Shown here: one piece after another, positions 7,696-16,585 of the stretch
Numbering within the stretch: the stretch's first letter is position 1
Layout: each line of letters opens with the position of its first letter
Source: Pseudomonas fluorescens
GTDB taxonomy: Bacteria; Pseudomonadota; Gammaproteobacteria; Pseudomonadales; Pseudomonadaceae
Direction of reading: 5' to 3'
Length of the DNA: 64,000 nt
Assembly: GCF_902497745.1 (NCBI RefSeq)
Contig: NZ_CABVHJ010000005.1
Span: 124,001 to 188,000 of the forward strand
Made by a program: the position numbers and the translations under genes
The notes under the pieces: generated by a model
Told to the model about the DNA's origin: nothing
What the model saw: only the letters and a program-made list of their open reading frames with translations
Database searches by the model: none

Positions 7696-9062
7696 GCAGT
7701 TTTTTCCTCAAGGGCAGGTGGGTTCAATAGCGCGAGCACGTGGCTCGAGTCGAAACGCAGGACGGCGACCATTGGCAACAGGGTCAGCAGCGCGGCGGCG
7801 ATAAAGCAGGCACTGAAACCGTCACCACCCAACGCGCCCAGCAGTGAGCTGAGCAGCGCCGCCGCGAGGCAGAAACCGAGTTGGCGATTGATGTTCCACA
7901 GGGCGCTGGAGTGGCCCATTTTTTCTGGCGTAATGCCGACGAACGCCAAGCTTTGCGCGGTCACGCTGCACAGGCTGCCGCCCAGCCCCATCAGGGCGTA
8001 GGCGATGATCAGCGGTGTGCTCGCCGGTTGTTCGATGCGCATCAACACAACGATGCCGATGCATTGCAGGAGCATGCCGGCGCTGAGCAATGGCTTGGGG
8101 CCGATGCGGTTGAAACTGCGTTTGCCAAGCATGATCGCCACGCCCGAACCGACGGCCCACGGCAGCATCAATGCGCCGGTCTGCGCCGCGCCGACACCGA
8201 GGTTGTGCAGGTACAACACGGCAATCATGTGGGTGCCGGTGAAAACCCCGGGCACACACAAGTAGATCAGCATCGCCAGACGCAGCGACGGGTGTTTGAT
8301 CAGTTGCAGATCGAGGATAGCGCCGGGTTTACGCCAGCCATCGCGCAGGTAAAGGCACAGGATCAGAAGGCTGAGTATCAGAACAATGATGCCGAGTGCT
8401 CGGGTGCTGGCGTCGCTTGCCAGGCTGACGGCGATCAACAACAAACTCAGTGCCGACGCCGCCAGCAACAGGCCACGGACGTCCAGCGTCGGGCGCTCAG
8501 GTAAAGACTGATCGGCTTTCAACCAGAGCAGGCCAAGCCCGAATGCGAGCAGTGTCAGCGGCAGATTCAGGTAAAAAATCCAGCGCCACGACAACGCCTG
8601 AACGATCAACCCGCCGGCCGCCGGCGACAGTGCCGGCACCAGCAGCGCCACGAGCAACACCACACCGGTGAAGTGCGCGCGTTGCGTCGCCGGAAACTGT
8701 CGATACGCCAAGGCTTGGCCCACCGGCAACAGCAGTCCGCCACCGAGCCCTTGCAGCAGTCGCCAGGCAATCAGGCTTTCAATCGATCCCGCCTGCGCCA
8801 CCAGTGCCGAGCCAATCCCGAACAACAGCAGCGACGCGAGGATCAGCCGCCGTTCGCCAACCCGTGTTGCGAGCCATACGCTCAGTGGAATGATCAGCGT
8901 CAGGCCAAGCATGTAGGCGTTGCTGATCCACGCCAGTTGCGTCACCGAGGCGTGCAGTTGTTGAGCGATGTCGGGGTAAGCGATGCTGGCGACGAACATG
9001 TTCAGCAGGTCGAGTGCGAAGCCCAACAAATACACCAGCGCGACTTTCGAGCGATAAGCCAT
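7692..9062 (-). CDS. MFS transporter (drug-efflux type, DHA2-like)
   Basis: A 456-residue major-facilitator transporter with about 14 hydrophobic segments. It shows the N-terminal DHA-type signatures LNMFVASIAYPDIAQQL and LQGLGGGLLLPVGQALAYR, as in proton-coupled drug exporters. The ATG at 9062 is chosen over an upstream alternative because AGGGAAG stands just before it and the hydrophobic first helix begins right after. It overlaps the NTF2-like gene by four bases and is divergent from a LysR gene across a 109-base region carrying a perfect palindrome, so control by that regulator is likely. The substrate is unknown. Confidence 0.88.
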   Translation of the reverse strand: MAYRSKVALVYLLGFALDLLNMFVASIAYPDIAQQLHASVTQLAWISNAYMLGLTLIIPLSVWLATRVGERRLILASLLLFGIGSALVAQAGSIESLIAWRLLQGLGGGLLLPVGQALAYRQFPATQRAHFTGVVLLVALLVPALSPAAGGLIVQALSWRWIFYLNLPLTLLAFGLGLLWLKADQSLPERPTLDVRGLLLAASALSLLLIAVSLASDASTRALGIIVLILSLLILCLYLRDGWRKPGAILDLQLIKHPSLRLAMLIYLCVPGVFTGTHMIAVLYLHNLGVGAAQTGALMLPWAVGSGVAIMLGKRSFNRIGPKPLLSAGMLLQCIGIVVLMRIEQPASTPLIIAYALMGLGGSLCSVTAQSLAFVGITPEKMGHSSALWNINRQLGFCLAAALLSSLLGALGGDGFSACFIAAALLTLLPMVAVLRFDSSHVLALLNPPALEEKTA

Positions 9063-9136
9063 GGCAGCTTCCCTGTAGTGAGACGTGCAGGGTAGGGCGC
9101 TTCTGGTCATAGGAAAACGCTGGTTTGGCTGCTAGT

Positions 9137-9157
9137 TTGTCAAAATTATTTTGACAA
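9137..9157. promoter_or_regulatory. Perfect palindrome between MFS and LysR genes (candidate operator)
   Basis: TTGTCAAAA (9137-9145) and TTTTGACAA (9149-9157) are exact complements around TTA. The right arm abuts AAGGAG, the likely ribosome-binding site of the LysR gene, so a bound regulator would block its own synthesis and could control the divergent MFS gene. Confidence 0.65.
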
Positions 9158-9171
9158 GGAGTGCCGTGGAT

Positions 9172-10053
9172 ATGGTCAGCCTGGATCGGTTTGACACCTT
9201 CAAAGCCGTGGTCGAGGCGGGATCACTCACGGCTGCCGCCGATACGCTAGGGCAAACGCGGGCGGTGGTCAGCTTCAACCTCAAGCGCCTGGAGGAAGAA
9301 CTGGGCGTGACCTTGCTAACGCGCAATACCCGGCAACTGGCGCTTACCGATGCCGGTGAACGCTTTTATCGACGCTGCCTGCGCACGCTGGATGAGGCGC
9401 GGCTGGCGATCGAAGAGGCGCGTTCCGAGCACGCACAGCTCAAAGGCACCTTGCGCATTACCACGACTGTCGAGTTTGCCTTGGCTCAGGTGGTGCCGGC
9501 GCTGGAGGTGTTTCGCCAGCAGCAACCGCAGCTGAACATCCATTTGTCGACGTCTTCGACCCATGCCGATCTGATTTCCGAGCGCTTTGACATGGCGATT
9601 CGGCTGGGGCGCATGCACGACTCCAATCTGCGTGCGGTGCAGTTGTCGACGTTCGAGGTATTGGCAGTGGCGGCGCCGGGGTTGGTCGAACGCTTTGCGC
9701 CGGTGGCCACGCTGGCAACGCTGGAGTCGATGCCGACTTTGGGGCATGGGCGGGTGCCGGAAATGACCGTGACCGATCCGGCCGGTAAAGAGCATTTTTA
9801 TCAGCCAAAGCCTGGGACTACCACGATCGTTGCGGACAACTCGGCGACGCTGCGGGCGTTTGCTCTGACCGGGCAAGGCGTGGCGATTCTGCCGCAGTGG
9901 TTGATTCAGGACGATCTCGATGCCGGGCGGTTACAGCGTTTGCTGGTGGATTACCGGTTTGCGCCGCAAGGGGTGTATGCGCTGTACCCGGACACCCGGC
10001 ATTTGCCGCTGAAAGTGCGGGCGTTCATTGATTTCATGAAGGGTTGGGGCTGA
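9172..10053 (+). CDS. LysR-family transcriptional regulator
   Basis: A 293-residue LysR regulator: helix-turn-helix at residues about 1-60 (AGSLTAAADTLGQTRAVVSF, then TRNTRQLALTDAG) and an effector-binding domain at about 88-290. It is divergent from the MFS/NTF2-like pair, the classical layout for a LysR regulator of an adjacent exporter. The ATG at 9172 is favoured over the GTG at 9166 because the AAGGAG site at 9156-9161 is then about ten bases away. The upstream palindrome at 9137-9157 is a candidate binding site. Confidence 0.88.
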   Translation: MVSLDRFDTFKAVVEAGSLTAAADTLGQTRAVVSFNLKRLEEELGVTLLTRNTRQLALTDAGERFYRRCLRTLDEARLAIEEARSEHAQLKGTLRITTTVEFALAQVVPALEVFRQQQPQLNIHLSTSSTHADLISERFDMAIRLGRMHDSNLRAVQLSTFEVLAVAAPGLVERFAPVATLATLESMPTLGHGRVPEMTVTDPAGKEHFYQPKPGTTTIVADNSATLRAFALTGQGVAILPQWLIQDDLDAGRLQRLLVDYRFAPQGVYALYPDTRHLPLKVRAFIDFMKGWG

Positions 10054-10079
10054 GTGTTTGAGGTGTATTTTCTGGCCTC

Positions 10080-10155
10080 TTCGCGAGCAAGCTCGCTCCC
10101 ACAGGAGATCTTCGGTATGACAGATAGCCAATGTGGGAGCGAGCTTGCTCGCGAA
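10080..10155. repeat. Family A REP pair, tail-to-tail
   Basis: TTCGCGAGCAAGCTCGCTCC and GGAGCGAGCTTGCTCGCGAA are inverted across a short spacer, between the convergent LysR and SDR genes. Confidence 0.85.
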
Positions 10156-10170
10156 GGTGTCGACTCTAGT

Positions 10171-10995
10171 TCAGAGCTTTGCGCGCAACCCGAACCGCTT
10201 CATCAATGTCGATTCGAGCAAGCCCTTGGGCAACAACGTCGCCAGCAACGGCAACGCCCGGCTGCCGTTACCAATGCGGATCAACCGCGGCGGTTTGCTC
10301 TGTTGCACAGCCTTCAGCAACACCGCCGCAAACTCATTGGCCGGCGTCGGCTTGTCCTGCGACGCCTTGGCCCGTGCCCGGATGCCTTCACGCAGTGGAA
10401 ACCACGGTGATTGTTCATTGATCAACTGCTCGGCTTCATGCCCGGCGTTCTTGGCGAAACTCGATTGAATCGCCCCCGGCTGCACTTCCATCACGCGAAT
10501 GCCGAAGGGCGCCAGCTCCATGCGCAAGGCATCGCTTAACGCATGCACCGCCGCTTTCGAAGCGCAGTAAGCACCGGCAAACGGCGTGACCAGAACGCCG
10601 GACACACTGCCGATGTTCACCACCAGACCTTTAGTCCGGCGCAGCACCGGAAACAGCGCGCGGGTGACGCCGACTATCGAAAACACATTGGTTTCGAACT
10701 GGCGCTGCATGGCCGGCACGCCGCCGTCGAGCAGCGGCCCCATGGCGCCGTAACCGGCGTTGTTGATCAGCACGTCGAGGCCGCCGTGTTGCTGGTTAAT
10801 CCGCTCGCCGAGTTGCTCCAGCGCCGTATTGTCGTTGACGTCGAGTTGCACGGCGGTGAACCCGGCTGATGCCAGCAACGCGACATCTTCAGCCTTGCGC
10901 GCACTGGCCCAGACTTCGAAGCCGGCGGCTTTGAACGCATCGGCGAGGGCGCGGCCGATGCCACTGGAACAACCGGTAATCAACGCAACGGGCAT
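10171..10995 (-). CDS. Short-chain dehydrogenase/reductase (SDR)
   Basis: A 274-residue classical SDR oxidoreductase. It has the N-terminal cofactor loop TGCSSGIGRAL (residues about 7-17), the NNAGYG motif, and the catalytic YCASKAA Tyr-x-x-x-Lys motif near residue 150 with the preceding Ser in SVSG. The Arg-containing segment after the second strand (WASARKAED) suggests NADP preference, which is a weak inference. The substrate is unknown. It stands next to a small membrane-protein gene on the same strand with a 36-base gap. Confidence 0.88.
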   Translation of the reverse strand: MPVALITGCSSGIGRALADAFKAAGFEVWASARKAEDVALLASAGFTAVQLDVNDNTALEQLGERINQQHGGLDVLINNAGYGAMGPLLDGGVPAMQRQFETNVFSIVGVTRALFPVLRRTKGLVVNIGSVSGVLVTPFAGAYCASKAAVHALSDALRMELAPFGIRVMEVQPGAIQSSFAKNAGHEAEQLINEQSPWFPLREGIRARAKASQDKPTPANEFAAVLLKAVQQSKPPRLIRIGNGSRALPLLATLLPKGLLESTLMKRFGLRAKL

Positions 10996-11031
10996 GGCGC
11001 ATTCCTTGTGCAGAAAAGTTGAGGGAGCAGA

Positions 11032-11496
11032 TCAGTCGGAGAAACTACCTTGCAATCGCTCGGCGCGAAACTCCAGGGTTTGCGGGCGATAACCGGGGCG
11101 CAGCGGCGGCATCGGCAGGCAGTCTTCCCATTCGCCGCCGGCCTGCAATTCGCCGGGGCCGCGATAGCGCGGGGCGGTGTATTGGTTGTCGGCCAGATTG
11201 ACCGTGTCGCCCGGCGCATAGGCGGCGATGCGCCAGCGCAGTTCGGTCAGGGGAACGTCGTTGCCATTTTTCATTTTCAGTTGCAGCGGACGATCGGCCG
11301 GGCATTGTTCGTGAGCGTAGGCGATACGCATCTCAAGGCGCGCCAGTTGCTTGATCTCGCGATTGTCCAGCCATACCACCCAGACGGCCACCAGACCGAG
11401 GCCGATGGCGGCTGCAACGGAGACCGGCAAGGCCTTGGCCGGATAGCGCAGCAACAGGATCAGCCAGGTGATGACCAGCAAAACGCCGATGAACAT
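11032..11496 (-). CDS. Conserved inner-membrane protein with periplasmic domain
   Basis: A 154-residue protein with two hydrophobic segments at the N-terminus (about residues 2-18 and 22-42), followed by a soluble domain of about 110 residues containing AYAPGDTVNLADN and ECLPMPPLRPGY-like Pro-rich stretches. The second helix is followed by the charged segment DNREIKQLARLE. Related Pseudomonas proteins are often loosely named multidrug transporter, for which the sequence gives no support. The ATG at 11496 is preferred to one nine codons upstream because AAGGAG is nine bases before it. It may share a transcript with the SDR gene. Confidence 0.65.
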   Translation of the reverse strand: MFIGVLLVITWLILLLRYPAKALPVSVAAAIGLGLVAVWVVWLDNREIKQLARLEMRIAYAHEQCPADRPLQLKMKNGNDVPLTELRWRIAAYAPGDTVNLADNQYTAPRYRGPGELQAGGEWEDCLPMPPLRPGYRPQTLEFRAERLQGSFSD

Positions 11497-11676
11497 GTGG
11501 GTACGCTCCTTGGACTCGTGCACACCATCCTACCGAAGGGGCAGCGCAATAGACATTCACACGTCAAGCCAATGCACCGTCGGTCGGAACTGTAATTTCT
11601 GACAGTAGGCAGTCCTGACCACCGCTGCTCTGATGCAGCAGGCAGAAAGAATGAGGTCATGTGCTGAGGAAAACCC

Positions 11677-14154
11677 ATGGGCATTTATCGAAAAACGCCG
11701 ACGCTTGAAGGTTACGATCCGCGTGGACTGCCGACCCGCACAGTGGACTATTGGCGTGTCGAGGAGCTGTGCCCTGCTCAGGCCCGCATCCATCGCGTCG
11801 CGCATGACGCTGCCGGGCGTGCTGTCGAGCAGTGGGACCCACGTTTGTGGGCGCTGCAAATGATCGATCCACGGGCACCGGCCAATGTGCTCACGGTTTA
11901 TTCACTGAGTGGGCAAGTGCTGCGCTCAGACAGTGTCGACGCCGGAACGCGTCTCGCATTGCCCGGACTCGGCGCTCAAGTGCTGTTTGATTGGGACAGT
12001 CGTGGAACCCGTCGCGACATCACGCATGATTCGTTGCTGCGACCGGTAGCCGTGTTCGAAGAAGGAGAGTCGCAGTCGCGACGTTGTGTCGAGCGCTTTG
12101 TGTATGGTCAGCCGGGTATGGGGGATCCGCTGCAAAACCAGCTCGGCCAGGTGATTCGTCACGATGATCCGGCGGGCAGTGTGCTGTTCCATGCCTTTGC
12201 GATCAGCGCACAATGCCTCGAAAACAGCCGCCACTACACCGTTGAGCTCAATACCCCGGATTGGCCTGAACCCATTGATGATCGCCAGCGCCTGCTGGAA
12301 CCGGGCGAGGGCGCAATCAGCCACTGGCGTTTCGGGCCGCTCGGTCAGGTGCTTGAACAGACCGATGCGCGGGGCAACCGTCACGGTTGTGAGTTGACGC
12401 TCGATGGACGCTTGCGGGCCCGTCACTTGCAGTTGAAGGATGACCCCGCAGCACAAACGCTGATCAGCGATATCCAATACAACGCCGAGGGGCAAGTCAC
12501 GCAGGAGGTGGCGGGCAATGGCGTGCGGACAACCCTGACCTATCGACCCGAGGACGGACGTTTGAAGGAGCGTCGGGCCGGGAAAACCGGCAGCGAGTTA
12601 TTGCAGCAGCTGATCTACGACTATGACCCGATGGGTAATGTGCTGAGCATCGAGGACAAGGCGATTCCCGTTCGCTATTTCGCCAATCAGCGCATCGACC
12701 CGATCAGCCGCTTCAACTACGACAGCCAATACCGATTGAGTGACGCTACCGGTTGGGAGGGCGGCGGCCCGGACGCGATTCGACACAGCGTTCCGGCAGC
12801 CGTCGTCAACTACCGACAGGCGTACCGCTACGACGATGGGGGCAATCTGTTGCAGCTCATCCATGTCGGAGGCCAGAGCCCCGGGCATCAGCTTGAAGCC
12901 GCACGCTACAGTAACCGTTGCCTGTCCTGGCGCGACGGCGCTCCGCCTACCGAAGCGGAAATCGCTGCGGCCTTCGATGCCAGAGGCAACCTGCTGGAAC
13001 CCGATCGAGGCAGAAGGCTGCATTGGGATCTGCGCAACCAGCTCGTTAGCGTGACACCGGTACAGCGTCAGAGTGGGCTCGATGACTGCGAGTCATACCA
13101 TTACGACGGTGCCGGCCTGCGCGTGCGCAAGGTTCACCAATGGCAGACCAATGCCCGCACGATCATCGCTGAAACCCGCTACCTGCCTGGGCTGGAACTG
13201 CACGCGCATGCAGGCCGTGACGAGCGACGACAGCTCATCACCGTAAAAGGTGCGCTGAACACTGTACGGATTGTGCATTGGGACAGTCCGCCGCCGTCGG
13301 GCATCAACGACCGCTTTAGCTATGACTTCACCGATCACCTGGGCTCCATCAGCCTGAGGCTCGATGACGCAGGGCTGCTGCTCAGCCTTGAAGTGTTTTA
13401 TCCCTTCGGTGGAACGGCCTTGATCGACGGCGATATCAGTTACAAAAACTTTGGTTATCTGGGCAAGGAACTGGATGCCACCGGGTTTTATTATTTCGGC
13501 TTTCGCTATTACTCCGCAGGGTTGCAGCGCTGGATCAATCCAGACCCGGCAGAGCATGTTGATGGCCTCAATCGATACTGGGCGATGCGCAACAATCCGG
13601 TGTTTTATCTTGATCGGGATGGCTTGGTGACCGAGCCAGGCCACCAAGCCGGGCGTGACAGCAGGCCTATTTCCGGTCGGTCTGGCGCGCTGCCTGCAAT
13701 GTCGGTAGAAACCAGAGGAAAAGTTATCGAAGGAGCCCAGGTACTTGGCAAGACCCTGTCATATGCCAAGAACCCGTTGGTTGGCGCACTCGGCAGCGCT
13801 TTGGAGACTGGAGCCCGACTGGTGGAAATTCGTGATGCTCAAGCACAGATGAGTTCCCGGCAAGGCAGTCATATCAATCCTCAGCTATCGCGTATGCCTT
13901 TTTCCGCAGGCCCCGCGGGATTGATCGGTCTGCGCACGGACCCCGTTGGCGCTGCACGTTTTGACAATCCATGGGGCAATACCCTTGAGTTATCGAGTAG
14001 CTCTCTCAGCCCGTTGGCGCTGCAAATGTTGCAGGCGGGATTCGGTTCGGCGGCACCTGAATCAACTTCGATGGCGGTGATTGCCGAGGATCCTCTCGCC
14101 ACCGCAAATAGACGCAACAAGCGTGGCTTGCCTGGGTTGAGTGCTCAGCAATAG
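11677..14154 (+). CDS. Orphan TccC-like Rhs protein (toxin-complex C component homologue)
   Basis: An 825-residue YD-repeat/Rhs protein. Its N-terminus (KTPTLEGYDPRGLPTRTVDY), the segment around GQVLRSDSVDAG, and the Rhs-associated core (about residues 544-650, with YPFGGTALIDG, GFRYYSAGLQRWINPDP and RNNPVFYLDRDG) follow the layout of TccC proteins of insecticidal toxin complexes. There the core is an aspartyl autoprotease that cuts off the C-terminal toxin inside a closed beta-propeller cocoon. The last 175 residues or so are outside the core, match no toxin domain I recognise, and include an Arg/Lys-rich tail. No TcA or TcB gene and no small immunity-like gene is next to it; the following gene (algA) is convergent. 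There is no signal peptide. Confidence 0.8.
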   Translation: MGIYRKTPTLEGYDPRGLPTRTVDYWRVEELCPAQARIHRVAHDAAGRAVEQWDPRLWALQMIDPRAPANVLTVYSLSGQVLRSDSVDAGTRLALPGLGAQVLFDWDSRGTRRDITHDSLLRPVAVFEEGESQSRRCVERFVYGQPGMGDPLQNQLGQVIRHDDPAGSVLFHAFAISAQCLENSRHYTVELNTPDWPEPIDDRQRLLEPGEGAISHWRFGPLGQVLEQTDARGNRHGCELTLDGRLRARHLQLKDDPAAQTLISDIQYNAEGQVTQEVAGNGVRTTLTYRPEDGRLKERRAGKTGSELLQQLIYDYDPMGNVLSIEDKAIPVRYFANQRIDPISRFNYDSQYRLSDATGWEGGGPDAIRHSVPAAVVNYRQAYRYDDGGNLLQLIHVGGQSPGHQLEAARYSNRCLSWRDGAPPTEAEIAAAFDARGNLLEPDRGRRLHWDLRNQLVSVTPVQRQSGLDDCESYHYDGAGLRVRKVHQWQTNARTIIAETRYLPGLELHAHAGRDERRQLITVKGALNTVRIVHWDSPPPSGINDRFSYDFTDHLGSISLRLDDAGLLLSLEVFYPFGGTALIDGDISYKNFGYLGKELDATGFYYFGFRYYSAGLQRWINPDPAEHVDGLNRYWAMRNNPVFYLDRDGLVTEPGHQAGRDSRPISGRSGALPAMSVETRGKVIEGAQVLGKTLSYAKNPLVGALGSALETGARLVEIRDAQAQMSSRQGSHINPQLSRMPFSAGPAGLIGLRTDPVGAARFDNPWGNTLELSSSSLSPLALQMLQAGFGSAAPESTSMAVIAEDPLATANRRNKRGLPGLSAQQ

Positions 14155-14170
14155 ATAAATGAACATCGCG

Positions 14171-14230
14171 AAAAAAGCCCCCGCCCAACCCGCTGCGGAT
14201 GGGGACGCAGTGGGCTGGACGAGGGCTTCT
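14171..14230 (-). terminator. Rho-independent terminator of algA (algD operon end)
   Basis: On the minus strand a stem built on AAGCCC...GGGCTTTTTT, with further pairing inside, is followed by TTTTTTC. It lies just after the algA stop, between the convergent algA and Rhs genes. Confidence 0.65.
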
Positions 14231-14246
14231 TGTCTTGCTGATCGGT

Positions 14247-15698
14247 TTACTGCGCGATGGTCTTCACCGACACGCCACGTTCGATCGGGGTGGAGCGGCC
14301 GTAGATATCTTCGAAGCGCTCGATATCGTCTTCACCCAAGTACGAACCCGACTGAACTTCGATGATTTCCAGCGGGATCTTGCCCGGGTTGCGCAGGCGA
14401 TGCACCGAGGCGATCGGGATGTAGGTCGACTGGTTTTCGCAGAGCAGGAACACGTTCTCGTCGCAGGTCACTTCGGCGGTGCCGCTGACTACGATCCAGT
14501 GTTCGGCGCGGTGGTGGTGCATCTGCAGCGACAGGCACGCGCCCGGTTTCACCGAGATGTGCTTGACCTGGAAACGTCCGCCCATGTCTACCGAGTCGTA
14601 CGAGCCCCACGGACGATAGACTTCGCAGTGGTTCTGGGTTTCGCTGCGGCCCTGCTCGTTGAGGGTGTTGACCATCTGCTTGACGCCCTGAACCTTGTCT
14701 TTGTGGGCGATCATCATGGCGTCTTTGGTTTCGACCACGACGATGTTTTCCAGGCCGATCACCGACACCAGTTTGCCGTTGCCGTGGATCATGCAGTTCT
14801 TGCTGTCCTGGATGACCACATCGCCCTTGGTGACGTTGCCGTTGGCGTCTTTCTCGTTGACTTCCCACAGCGACGACCAGCAACCGACATCGCTCCAGCC
14901 AGCGGTCAACGGCACCACGCAGGCGCGCTGGGTTTTTTCCATGACGGAGTAGTCGATGGAATTGTCCGGGCAGCAGGCGAAGGTGGCTTCGTCGAAGGTG
15001 ATGGTGTCGGCATCCTGCTGGCTGCGCTCGAGGGTCAGCAGGCAGGTGTCGTAGATGTCCGGATCGTGCTTTTTCAGCTCTTCGAGGAAGCGGCTGGCGC
15101 GGAACAGGAACATGCCGCTGTTCCAGTAGTAACCGCCGGATTCAACGTACTCGGTGGCACGTTTGACGTCAGGTTTTTCGACGAAGTGCGAAACGCGGCT
15201 GACGCCTTCGGGCAGCAGCGAATCGCCGGTGGATTTGATGTAGCCATAACCGGTTTCCGGTTTGGTCGCCGGTACGCCGAACAGCACCATTTCGCCATTT
15301 TCAGCGGCGACGGTGGCCAGGGCCAGAGCGCGTTGCAGGGCTTTCTGGTCTTCCAGCACGTGGTCGGCCGGCAGCACCAGCATCAGTTCATCGCGACCTT
15401 CGTTGACCAGCATCATTGCGGTCAGCGCCACGGCCGGCGCGGTGTTGCGGCCGAACGGTTCCATGAGGATGCGCTGGCATTCCAGTTTGCGATTGGCCAA
15501 CTGCTCGTTGACGATGAAGCGGTGATCCTTGTTGCAGACCACGATCGGGGTGTCCATGCCTTCGAACACCAAGCGCTCGAGGGTCTGCTGGAACAGGGTA
15601 TGTTCGCCGGTCAGGGCGAGGAATTGCTTAGGGAACTGCTTACGCGAAAGCGGCCAGAGACGCGAACCGCTACCACCTGACAAGATCACCGGAATCAT
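14247..15698 (-). CDS. algA: Mannose-6-phosphate isomerase / mannose-1-phosphate guanylyltransferase
   Basis: A 483-residue bifunctional enzyme that converts fructose-6-phosphate to mannose-6-phosphate and mannose-1-phosphate to GDP-mannose, the first and third precursor steps for alginate. The guanylyltransferase domain carries the nucleotide loop LSGGSGSRLWPLSR near the N-terminus and the FVEKP motif. The C-terminal cupin (about residues 360-470) carries the metal-binding LQMHHHRAEHWIVVSG isomerase motif. The start at 15698 has GGAG eight bases upstream. It is the last gene of the alginate operon, separated from algF by a 90-base REPIN and followed by a terminator. Confidence 0.96.
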   Translation of the reverse strand: MIPVILSGGSGSRLWPLSRKQFPKQFLALTGEHTLFQQTLERLVFEGMDTPIVVCNKDHRFIVNEQLANRKLECQRILMEPFGRNTAPAVALTAMMLVNEGRDELMLVLPADHVLEDQKALQRALALATVAAENGEMVLFGVPATKPETGYGYIKSTGDSLLPEGVSRVSHFVEKPDVKRATEYVESGGYYWNSGMFLFRASRFLEELKKHDPDIYDTCLLTLERSQQDADTITFDEATFACCPDNSIDYSVMEKTQRACVVPLTAGWSDVGCWSSLWEVNEKDANGNVTKGDVVIQDSKNCMIHGNGKLVSVIGLENIVVVETKDAMMIAHKDKVQGVKQMVNTLNEQGRSETQNHCEVYRPWGSYDSVDMGGRFQVKHISVKPGACLSLQMHHHRAEHWIVVSGTAEVTCDENVFLLCENQSTYIPIASVHRLRNPGKIPLEIIEVQSGSYLGEDDIERFEDIYGRSTPIERGVSVKTIAQ

Positions 15699-15794
15699 AT
15701 TGTTTACTCCATAAAATCGATTGGTTAGAGGCACGAACGCTGTGTCGTTTCACTCTTGTTTTTGTCTCGTACCCGAACTGACAACCCGGTCAAG

Positions 15795-15884
15795 GGTGGG
15801 AGCGAGCCTGCTCGCGAAAGCGGCGTATCAGTCGACATTGATGTTGGATGTCAGACCGTATTCGCGAGCAGGCTCGCTCCCACA
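15795..15884. repeat. Family A REPIN, 90 bases, between algF and algA
   Basis: Inverted arms GTGGGAGCGAGCCTGCTCGC and GCGAGCAGGCTCGCTCCCAC surround a variable core. The first base of the left arm is G rather than T. It lies within the alginate transcript. Confidence 0.9.
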
Positions 15885-15914
15885 TGGGGGGACTGCGTCA
15901 GGTCGGAAAATTTG

Positions 15915-16571
15915 TTAGCGGGTCGATACCGGGCGTTTCACCCAGACTGGCGACAGGCTGCTGCCGCTGCCGGTGACGTACAGCACCGCCGCTTCACCGC
16001 GCTCCAGGGCAACCGGTTTCACGTCGCCGACTTTCTTGTCACCTTCGTACAGCGCCAGGCTGACTTTCACCGGGTTGATTTCACGTTCGCCACGGCCCTT
16101 GGCGGCCACGTTCGGCACCACGTCGGTCTTGCCGTCGGCGGTCTTCAGGGTCAGCGGCTTGTCGCTGAGGTTCTGCACGCGCACCAGGGATTTCTGCTTG
16201 TTCTTGAACGGCGGCTCTTCGATCAGTTGCGGCGCGCCGGAAGCGTTGTTGACCAGGGTGTAGTAGTGGTCACCGGCGAGTTTCACCGGCAGGGTCTGGC
16301 TGCCGACCTTGGCGCTGTAATCGCCGCCCGGCATGAAGCTGAAGTCGCTGCTGGCCAGTGGCGCAACGTCGCTCAGATTGGTGCTGCCAACGGTGGCGCT
16401 GACTTCTGCGTTGCTGGCGTTGTAGACACGCACGAAGGTCGAGCCTTTCGGTGCAGTCGGGCCGTACAGCGCGGCATCGCCACCGGCGAAGGCAGGCACG
16501 GAAAGCACGCTGAGGCCAGCAACCAGAGCGAAGCTTTTAGCGAGACGACGAGGAGTAGTAGTGAAAGTCAT
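15915..16571 (-). CDS. algF: Alginate O-acetylation protein AlgF
   Basis: A 218-residue periplasmic protein needed for O-acetylation of alginate, thought to act as an adaptor with AlgI, AlgJ and AlgX. It has a cleavable signal peptide (about residues 1-29, ending VPAFA) and two beta-rich domains starting at GDAALYGPTAPKGS. Length matches the family. It follows algJ with a 14-base gap and is followed by algA after a REPIN-containing spacer. Confidence 0.95.
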   Translation of the reverse strand: MTFTTTPRRLAKSFALVAGLSVLSVPAFAGGDAALYGPTAPKGSTFVRVYNASNAEVSATVGSTNLSDVAPLASSDFSFMPGGDYSAKVGSQTLPVKLAGDHYYTLVNNASGAPQLIEEPPFKNKQKSLVRVQNLSDKPLTLKTADGKTDVVPNVAAKGRGEREINPVKVSLALYEGDKKVGDVKPVALERGEAAVLYVTGSGSSLSPVWVKRPVSTR

Positions 16572-16585
16572 GGTGTACCTCTCTT

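Noticed and set aside
9166..9168. GTG at 9166 as the start of the second LysR gene.
   Set aside because: It would place the AAGGAG site only four bases away; the ATG at 9172 has normal spacing.
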